DNA of 40,844 nt, from positions 1 through 40,844 of the forward strand of contig JAKAYS010000010.1 in NCBI GenBank assembly GCA_021826695.1, given 5' to 3'. Positions 35,679 through 40,844 of the stretch are shown here, piece after piece (positions within the stretch are counted from its first letter, which is position 1; each line of letters begins with the position of its first letter). The notes beneath the pieces were generated by a model that ran no database searches, had not been told where the DNA came from, and saw only the letters and a program-made list of their open reading frames with translations. The stretch is from Acidobacteriota bacterium. Lineage in GTDB: Bacteria > Acidobacteriota > Terriglobia > Terriglobales > Acidobacteriaceae. The position numbers were made by a program, and so were the translations under genes.

Positions 35679-36394
35679 GCTGCTGGCCTTGCGCCGAAGA
35701 TCGCGGTGCCGATGCGAATGAGCGTCGCGCCTTCCTCAATCGCGACAACAAAATCATGCGACATGCCCATGGAAAGCCCATCGAAGGTGAGCCGAGGGTG
35801 CCGTTGCGCCAGCGCGTCGCGTAGTTGTCGCAGTTGGCGAAAGTAAGGGCGTACTTGTTCGAGATCGTCCGCGTAAGGCGGGACGGTCATCAGGCCGCGC
35901 AGTTCGAGATGGGTGAGGTCCGGGAGTTTTTCCAACAGAGCATCCAACTCCACTGCGTCGGGAGCCAGTCCGTGTTTCGAGTCTTCCTGACTAAGTTTGA
36001 TTTCGATAAAAATTGGCAATCGTTTTTTGGCTTCCGCAGCAGCCTTATTCAGTCGTTCTGCGAGGCGCAGAGAATCGACGGAATCGACGGAATCGAAGAG
36101 CTGCGCGGCGCGGGTCGCCTTGTTCGATTGCAGGGGGCCAATGCAGTGGGCGATGGCCGGGGAAGGCGCTACGAAGATGCCTGCGGCTAGGAGTGCGTCC
36201 CTTTTGCCCTCATACTCCTGCACGCGATTTTCTCCGAAGAGTCGCACGCCTGCCGCGTACGCCTCCAGTATGGTGTCAGATGGATGCGTCTTCGAGACGG
36301 CCATCAGGTACACGCTCTCTCGCGGGCGATTTGCACGGTGGCAGGCCGCTGCGATCTGCTCTTCGACGCGGGCGATGTTTTCTGCGATCGACAT
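35675..36394 (-). CDS. yggS: YggS-family pyridoxal phosphate homeostasis protein
   Basis: A PLP-binding fold III barrel protein (PLPBP/YggS) that buffers pyridoxal phosphate. The 239-residue product has the PLP lysine in AVSKTHP (about 32-38), the GENRVQEYEGK segment (54-64), HCIGPLQSNK (83-92), and SMGMSHDFVVAIEEGATLIRIGTAIFG near the C-terminus. A 9-nt motif repeats in the DNA (36070-36095) and simply encodes Val-Asp-Ser-Val-Asp-Ser-type residues normal for the family. ATG at 36394 has no clear ribosome-binding site. Upstream is trxB, separated by a palindromic repeat. Confidence 0.95.
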   Translation of the reverse strand: MSIAENIARVEEQIAAACHRANRPRESVYLMAVSKTHPSDTILEAYAAGVRLFGENRVQEYEGKRDALLAAGIFVAPSPAIAHCIGPLQSNKATRAAQLFDSVDSVDSLRLAERLNKAAAEAKKRLPIFIEIKLSQEDSKHGLAPDAVELDALLEKLPDLTHLELRGLMTVPPYADDLEQVRPYFRQLRQLRDALAQRHPRLTFDGLSMGMSHDFVVAIEEGATLIRIGTAIFGARPAA

Positions 36395-36448
36395 ACTTAG
36401 GCCTGAGTTATCTCGTTCACGCAGGCTGCAATCATGGTCGGGCCGGAA

Positions 36449-36479
36449 CCCAGGTTAGCTTCGCGAACCTGGGGCACCC
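36449..36479 (-). repeat. 31-nt palindromic repeat element, copy 2
   Basis: Reverse complement of copy 1 outside the core: on the minus strand GGGTGCCCCAGGTT, core CGCGA, AGCTAACCTGGG. CCCAGGTT (36449-36456) pairs with AACCTGGG (36466-36473). It lies in the 108-nt gap between trxB and yggS. The pair shows a constant arm and a variable loop, which is the behaviour of a dispersed hairpin element. Confidence 0.75.
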
Positions 36480-36502
36480 AAGGGTTTCGTTGTCGCGCAA
36501 AT

Positions 36503-37441
36503 TCACCGCCCGTGCTCTTCCAGGAATTTTTCTACTTCCAGTGCGGCCATGCAGCCTGTCCCAGCGGCCGTAACGGCCTGGCGGTAGCGGCGGTCCTGCA
36601 CATCGCCACATGCGAAGACGCCGGGTACGCGGGTGTGAACATTATTTTCCGTGCGGATGTAGCCGTCTTCGTCGAGATCGATTTGCCCGGCGAACATCTT
36701 CGCATTTGGCACGTGCCCGATGCCGAGGAACATGGCGCTGACCGGCAGGACGGAAGTCTCCTGCGTGTTGACGTTGCGCAGCTTCAGGCCAGTGACTTCC
36801 TTCTGCTCCACGCCTAGCACCTCATCCACAGTAGTGTTGGTCATAAAATGGATTTTCTCGTGCGCAATGGCGCGATCCAGCATGATTTTCGAGGCGCGAA
36901 AATGTTCGCGGCGATGAATCAGCGTCACCTTGGTGGCGAAGCGGGTGAGAAAGAGCGCCTCCTCCATGGCAGAATCTCCGCCGCCGATGACGGCGATTTC
37001 CTTGCCGGAGAAAAAGAAGCCGTCGCACGTCGCGCAACTGCTGACGCCATGCCCAATGAGAGCGTGCTCGCTGGGCAGTCCCAGCCAGCGCGCCGACGCT
37101 CCACTGGCGATGATCAGAGTGCGCGCATGAAGCACGTCTTTGCCGACGTGCAGGGCAAAGGGACGCTTCGAGAGATCGACACTGGTCAGATGGCCCATGA
37201 GAAAGTCCGTGCCGAAGCGTGACGCCTGTACTCGCATGTTCTCAATCAACTGCGGGCCTTGGATGCCTTCTGGCCAGCCGGGAAAATTTTCCACCAGCGT
37301 GGTGATGGAGAGCTGGCCGCCTGGTTCATGCCCTTCCAGAACGAGCGGTTTCAGGTTGGAGCGGGCCGCGTAGATGGCAGCGGTAAGTCCTGCGCATCCA
37401 GTTCCTACAATGATCGTGTCACGAATCTCTTCTGTCATCAT
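36503..37441 (-). CDS. trxB: Thioredoxin-disulfide reductase
   Basis: An FAD/NADPH flavoprotein that reduces thioredoxin. The 312-residue protein has the FAD motif VGTGCAG at 12-18 (Cys16 replaces the common Pro), PGGQLSITTLVENFPGWPEG at about 40-59, the redox pair Cys136 and Cys139 in SCATCDGFFF, the NADPH motif GGGDSAMEEA at 153-162, HRREHFRAS at 177-185, and the ACGDVQDRRYRQAVTAAGTGCMAA flavin site near the C-terminus. No strong Shine-Dalgarno precedes ATG 37441 (a second ATG follows immediately). Divergent from the NDH-2 gene and first in a same-strand run reaching mnmA. Confidence 0.95.
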   Translation of the reverse strand: MMTEEIRDTIIVGTGCAGLTAAIYAARSNLKPLVLEGHEPGGQLSITTLVENFPGWPEGIQGPQLIENMRVQASRFGTDFLMGHLTSVDLSKRPFALHVGKDVLHARTLIIASGASARWLGLPSEHALIGHGVSSCATCDGFFFSGKEIAVIGGGDSAMEEALFLTRFATKVTLIHRREHFRASKIMLDRAIAHEKIHFMTNTTVDEVLGVEQKEVTGLKLRNVNTQETSVLPVSAMFLGIGHVPNAKMFAGQIDLDEDGYIRTENNVHTRVPGVFACGDVQDRRYRQAVTAAGTGCMAALEVEKFLEEHGR

Positions 37442-37570
37442 GCTGTCTTTAGTGTAGCGGGAGTCTGCTGGAATGGAGTTGCGAAATGCGGGCTTGTGCT
37501 CGGGACGTGCTTGTTGGAATGGGGTTGCATCTATATACGATAGCTAGATACACACGGAGGGTTGGAGAGC

Positions 37571-38965
37571 ATGGAGAATGACGCTAGTAGGGCCGCCGCG
37601 AGGCCACGCGTGGTGATCGTGGGCGCGGGATTTGCGGGTCTGCGCGCCGCCATGCAGTTGGCTGGGAAGCCTGTCGATGTCACTCTGATCGACCGCCGCA
37701 ATCACCACACCTTTCAGCCGTTGCTGTATCAGGTGGCCCTCGCCGCGCTGTCCCCGGCGGACATTGCGCAGCCCATTCGCGCCATATTTCGCAACCGACG
37801 CAATGTGGATGTCCTGATGGACGAGGTGGTTGGGATCAACCTTGAGACGAAGTCAATTCAACTGAAAAGTTCTGCAAGTCTGAGCTATGACTATCTGATT
37901 CTGGCGACGGGCGCGACGCATTCCTACTTCGGCCATGAAGAGTGGGCGCCGCTGGCCCCGGGACTGAAGACAATTGAGGATGCCATTGAGATTCGCCGCC
38001 GGGTGCTGCTGGCCTTTGAACTTGCGGAGCGGCAAAAGCTGGAACATGGCTCGCATCCGCCATTGAACTTTGTCATCGTGGGCGGCGGCCCGACCGGGGT
38101 GGAGCTGGCGGGAGCGATTTCGGACATTTCGCGGCTGTATATGCAGAAGGACTTTCGCCATATCGACCCCGCGAAGGCGCATGTCATTGTGATCGAGGGC
38201 GCGCCGCGCCTGCTGTCCACATACCCGGAAGATCTCTCTCGCAAGGCAGCGGAGGAACTGGCGAAGATCGGCGTCGAGGTGCGCAACCACGCTCATGTTA
38301 CTGACATTCAGCCGGGGCATGTGATTGCAAATGGAGAAAAGATTGAGTCCGTGGTGACGATCTGGGCCGCTGGCGTGCAGGCTTCGCCGCTGGGGAAGAT
38401 GTTGGGAGCGGAGACCGACAAGCGTGGCTCAATTTTTGTCGATGAACATCTGAATCCCGCCGGACTTTCAAATATTTTCGTTTGCGGGGACCTGGCCCAC
38501 GTCGTCGAGAACGGCAAGCAGGTTCCCGGCGTGGCGCAGCCTGCCATGCAGATGGGCGAACATGCCGCGCAGGAGATTCTCGCGGACATGGCAGGTAAAT
38601 CGCGGACGAAATTCCACTATTTCGATAAGGGCGATATGGCGACCATCGGCAGGCGTTCTGCTGTCGCCAACGTTGTGTGGCCGTTCCACGCGCACATGAG
38701 CGGCTTTTCAGCATGGCTGGCTTGGTTGGTGGTGCATATTTATTTTCTGATTGGCTTTCGCAATCGCGCGCTGGTGCTGATGCAGTGGATCTGGATGTAC
38801 TCCGGCATCTCCGGCGGACCGAGGCTGATTACCGGTAGCCAGAAATTGCCCGGATGGAGTGAGTTGGCGGGCAAGCAAATTTTGGTGAAGAATGGATCCC
38901 ATCTTGATCGCAATTCTCCCGGGGCGGTGGAGAGCCTCGATTCAGTGACGGAAGAATCGCGTTGA
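37571..38965 (+). CDS. ndh: Type II NADH dehydrogenase (NDH-2)
   Basis: A membrane-peripheral flavoprotein that passes electrons from NADH to quinone without pumping protons. From ATG 37571 (464 residues; an in-frame TTG at 37562 is also possible) it shows VVIVGAGFAGLRAAMQL near 16-32, HHTFQPLLYQVALAAL typical of NDH-2 (about 45-60), the NADH site VIVGGGPTGVELAGAI (about 160-175), FVCGDLAHV (about 302-310), and a hydrophobic C-terminal region (about 380-425; FSAWLAWLVVHIYFLIGF within it) for membrane attachment. GGAG and GGAGGG precede the start. Upstream is a divergent gap with trxB; promoter hexamers there are weak (TTGTTG, 17 nt, TATACG at 37511-37539). Confidence 0.93.
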   Translation: MENDASRAAARPRVVIVGAGFAGLRAAMQLAGKPVDVTLIDRRNHHTFQPLLYQVALAALSPADIAQPIRAIFRNRRNVDVLMDEVVGINLETKSIQLKSSASLSYDYLILATGATHSYFGHEEWAPLAPGLKTIEDAIEIRRRVLLAFELAERQKLEHGSHPPLNFVIVGGGPTGVELAGAISDISRLYMQKDFRHIDPAKAHVIVIEGAPRLLSTYPEDLSRKAAEELAKIGVEVRNHAHVTDIQPGHVIANGEKIESVVTIWAAGVQASPLGKMLGAETDKRGSIFVDEHLNPAGLSNIFVCGDLAHVVENGKQVPGVAQPAMQMGEHAAQEILADMAGKSRTKFHYFDKGDMATIGRRSAVANVVWPFHAHMSGFSAWLAWLVVHIYFLIGFRNRALVLMQWIWMYSGISGGPRLITGSQKLPGWSELAGKQILVKNGSHLDRNSPGAVESLDSVTEESR

Positions 38966-39098
38966 TATAAATCGGAGTAGAGCCGGTTCATCCTTGTGTA
39001 AGCAAATGGAAAAAGGAGTCATTCACAACTGATGTTGCTGCGTTGATCGGAGTGAAGAAACCAGAGTAAATTCGCTTCGTCGATGACGCAATCACCTT

Positions 39099-39131
39099 CT
39101 GGATTCTTCACTACGCTCAGAATGACATTCC
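39099..39131 (-). repeat. Candidate dispersed repeat (hairpin unit)
   Basis: On the minus strand the sequence reads GTCATTCTGAGCG then TAGTGAAGAATCCAG. ATTCT (39103-39107) and AGAAT (39119-39123) can pair. I recall closely similar units scattered in many bacterial genomes, but this is memory and only one copy is seen here. It lies in the 211-nt gap between ndh and the S10 peptidase gene, which is otherwise empty. Confidence 0.4.
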
Positions 39132-39176
39132 TTATTTTCAATTGCAGTAACTATAAAAACGAAATATCGGCTGCCG

Positions 39177-40835
39177 TTACTTTCCGCTGTTGTCGGTGCT
39201 GCGAATAAATGCGGCGACCTTATCGTGCAACTGGTGTAGGGAAGCATCGTTCACGTAAACCATATGGCCGGACTCGTAGAAGGCATACTGGATGTTCGCA
39301 GCCAGGCTTTGCTCGATCGGTAAATGGTGCATCTCGTAAGTGGCCGCATAAAACGGTGTAGCGAGATCGTAGTATCCGGCATTCAGCATTACCTTGAGTT
39401 GCGGATTGGTCTTCATGGCGTTGGCCAGGTCCGGCATCACGTTGAGACTGGCGCCGTCGGAACCGCCGCCGGGCTGACCACGCTTCATGTCCCAACTATG
39501 GCTGCCAAAGATCGCCTCCGACAGATAGCTCTCCCCATTGCCGTATTTGAGCACCTGTCGCGCGTACTGATTGAACAGCGAGATGTAGGCGGAGGAGATG
39601 GCGGAACTTTGCGGATCATACTCCGCTTCTTCGCTGAGGGGATTTATCGTTGGGCCAGAGAAGCGCGAATCCAGGCGGCCAGTGGTCATGTTGTCGTCGG
39701 CCAGTAGGTTCTGCTCGAAGTCGCCGCCGCTCACTCGCAGGTTGGCTTTCAGAATGTACGCCACCGGCAGGCCGGTGTAGTCGTGCAATTTTTCCGCGAT
39801 GGCCTGTTTGTCCGTCGCGGGAAGTTGATCGCCCTGCCCGAGTGCGCGGGCGTAGTCGCCCATGGCAAAATTTTCCACTTCCTTCAGAAACGGTTCGAGG
39901 GACGACGGTTGCTGCGGCAATTTGTGGTGATAGTAGGCGGTCGCGGCAAAGGTGGGCAGTTCCAGTTGATATGGCATGTCATTGCCCGGATTGCCTTGCG
40001 GTCCATCCGGCAGGTCTCCGAAATTCAGCACCTGAGAGAGCAGAATGACGCCGTTGAGGTCGATCCCCTTTCCATTCTCCAGCATGTTCGAGAGCACCGC
40101 CGAGCGGGTAGTGCCATAGCTTTCTCCAAACAGATATTTTGGAGAGTTCCAGCGGTTGTATTTGGTGAGGAACCTTGCGATGAACCGCGCGAAGGCGTGG
40201 CCATCCTGATCGACTCCCCAGAACGCCTTTGCGCTGTCCTTGCCATAGAGCCGCCCGAAGCCGGTACCGGGCATGTCGATGAAGACCAGATCGCTGATGT
40301 CGAGCAGGCTGTAGGCGTTGTTCTCCAGCTTATAGGGCGCGGCGGGTAGGTGCGTATCTCCGGGAGTCGAGACGCGCTTGGGGCCGAACGCTCCCATGTG
40401 CAACCAGACCGTGGAGCTGCCAGGACCGCCGTTGTAGAGGAAGGTAATCGGGCGCTGGCCTGCGTCGGCACCCTGCTTGAAGTAAGCCACGTAAAACATT
40501 TGCGCGGTGGGCGGCGCTTTGGCGGGATCTTTCGGAAGGGTAGCGGTTCCCGGCAGCGGTCTGCCATCCGGGTCGAGCATGGCATCCTGCTCCTCTGTGG
40601 CTCCCACCGTCAAAGTTCCGGCAACGGCGGTGTACGCAATGCGCTGACCTTCGACTTCCACCGTTCCCTGCGTGGTCGAAGCTGGATTGTGCATCGGCAG
40701 AACTGGTTGGTCTGCTGGAGAAGCCGCTGCGGGAGGCTTGGTTGCCGGTTTGTCCTGGCCATAGGCCATGCATCCGGCGAAACATATTGCTGCAACACCT
40801 AAAACAGACAGGAAACTACACAGTCGCTTTGCCAT
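39177..40835 (-). CDS. Secreted serine carboxypeptidase-like protein (peptidase S10 family)
   Basis: Serine carboxypeptidases remove C-terminal residues; acidobacterial relatives are exported. The 552-residue protein has a signal peptide (about 1-26; hydrophobic core ending near CFAGCMAYGQ, a possible lipobox-like Cys22), a Pro/Ala-rich linker (30-52), the oxyanion region FLYNGGPGSSTVW at 132-144, VFIDMPGTGFG at 184-194, catalytic Ser239 in GESYG, Asp490 in NAGYYDLATP and His524 in SGHMVY. The triad is complete. ATG 40835 is only 9 nt from the window edge, so its ribosome-binding site and promoter are partly outside. No neighbour on this strand in the window downstream. Confidence 0.93.
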   Translation of the reverse strand: MAKRLCSFLSVLGVAAICFAGCMAYGQDKPATKPPAAASPADQPVLPMHNPASTTQGTVEVEGQRIAYTAVAGTLTVGATEEQDAMLDPDGRPLPGTATLPKDPAKAPPTAQMFYVAYFKQGADAGQRPITFLYNGGPGSSTVWLHMGAFGPKRVSTPGDTHLPAAPYKLENNAYSLLDISDLVFIDMPGTGFGRLYGKDSAKAFWGVDQDGHAFARFIARFLTKYNRWNSPKYLFGESYGTTRSAVLSNMLENGKGIDLNGVILLSQVLNFGDLPDGPQGNPGNDMPYQLELPTFAATAYYHHKLPQQPSSLEPFLKEVENFAMGDYARALGQGDQLPATDKQAIAEKLHDYTGLPVAYILKANLRVSGGDFEQNLLADDNMTTGRLDSRFSGPTINPLSEEAEYDPQSSAISSAYISLFNQYARQVLKYGNGESYLSEAIFGSHSWDMKRGQPGGGSDGASLNVMPDLANAMKTNPQLKVMLNAGYYDLATPFYAATYEMHHLPIEQSLAANIQYAFYESGHMVYVNDASLHQLHDKVAAFIRSTDNSGK

Positions 40836-40844
40836 TTCAATGAC

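Noticed and set aside
36068-36098. Tandem 9-nt repeat in yggS
   Set aside because: It encodes Val-Asp-Ser repeats at a place where the family normally has a similar segment, and length is unchanged.

Overview
The window looks like a chromosomal segment of an Acidobacteriota (Terriglobia/Acidobacteriaceae-like) bacterium. This is inferred from gene content: a BshC-type bacillithiol enzyme next to a DUF2520 protein, large secreted FG-GAP/VCBS proteins, a YVTN-propeller lipoprotein, a BON-domain lipoprotein with a glycine zipper, a GH57 branching enzyme and an NDH-2 dehydrogenase. No rRNA, tRNA, CRISPR array, integrase or intact insertion sequence was seen, so the assignment rests on protein families alone.

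Layout. (1) 1-6623, minus strand: two tandem paralogous exported proteins, each with 14 calcium-loop FG-GAP repeats followed by Ig-like domains; the downstream copy runs off the left edge. (2) 7071-12291: a deoxysugar cluster with rmlC facing away from rmlB-rmlA-rmlD-gmd. The four plus-strand genes overlap start to stop, and a truncated Wzx-type flippase follows. The cluster makes dTDP-L-rhamnose and a GDP-4-keto-6-deoxymannose-derived sugar for surface polysaccharide. (3) 12439-16671, minus: a CxxC protein, a Crp/Fnr regulator, bshC and a DUF2520 dehydrogenase-like protein. (4) 16724-29631: mixed housekeeping and envelope genes: Nudix hydrolase, cold-shock protein, YVTN lipoprotein, PolX with PHP domain, two unrecognised membrane proteins, a ThiO-like oxidase, citrate synthase, a small secreted protein, proline dehydrogenase, two small membrane proteins (one YtxH-like) and the BON lipoprotein. 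(5) 29691-31424: GH57 alpha-glucan branching enzyme. (6) 31447-37441: a seven-gene minus-strand run transcribed trxB, yggS, DUF167 gene, sodium/solute symporter, cysteine desulfurase, mnmA, combining thiol redox, PLP and sulfur-transfer functions (six recognised genes plus two intervening repeat elements). (7) 37571-40835: an NDH-2 dehydrogenase and a secreted S10-family serine carboxypeptidase-like protein.

How it works together. The clearest functional units are the sugar-nucleotide cluster, the cysteine desulfurase/MnmA pair (sulfur for tRNA 2-thiouridine) and the thiol-redox genes (bshC, trxB). The most interesting non-gene structure is a pair of 31-nt palindromic elements at 32583-32613 and 36449-36479 with identical outer arms and a divergent 5-nt loop, inserted in opposite orientations between genes of the minus-strand run. 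The most interesting protein structure is the one-to-one matching of 14 repeats in the tandem VCBS paralogs, with different calcium loops decayed in each copy. I did not find convincing evidence of a wholly new defence or mobile system.
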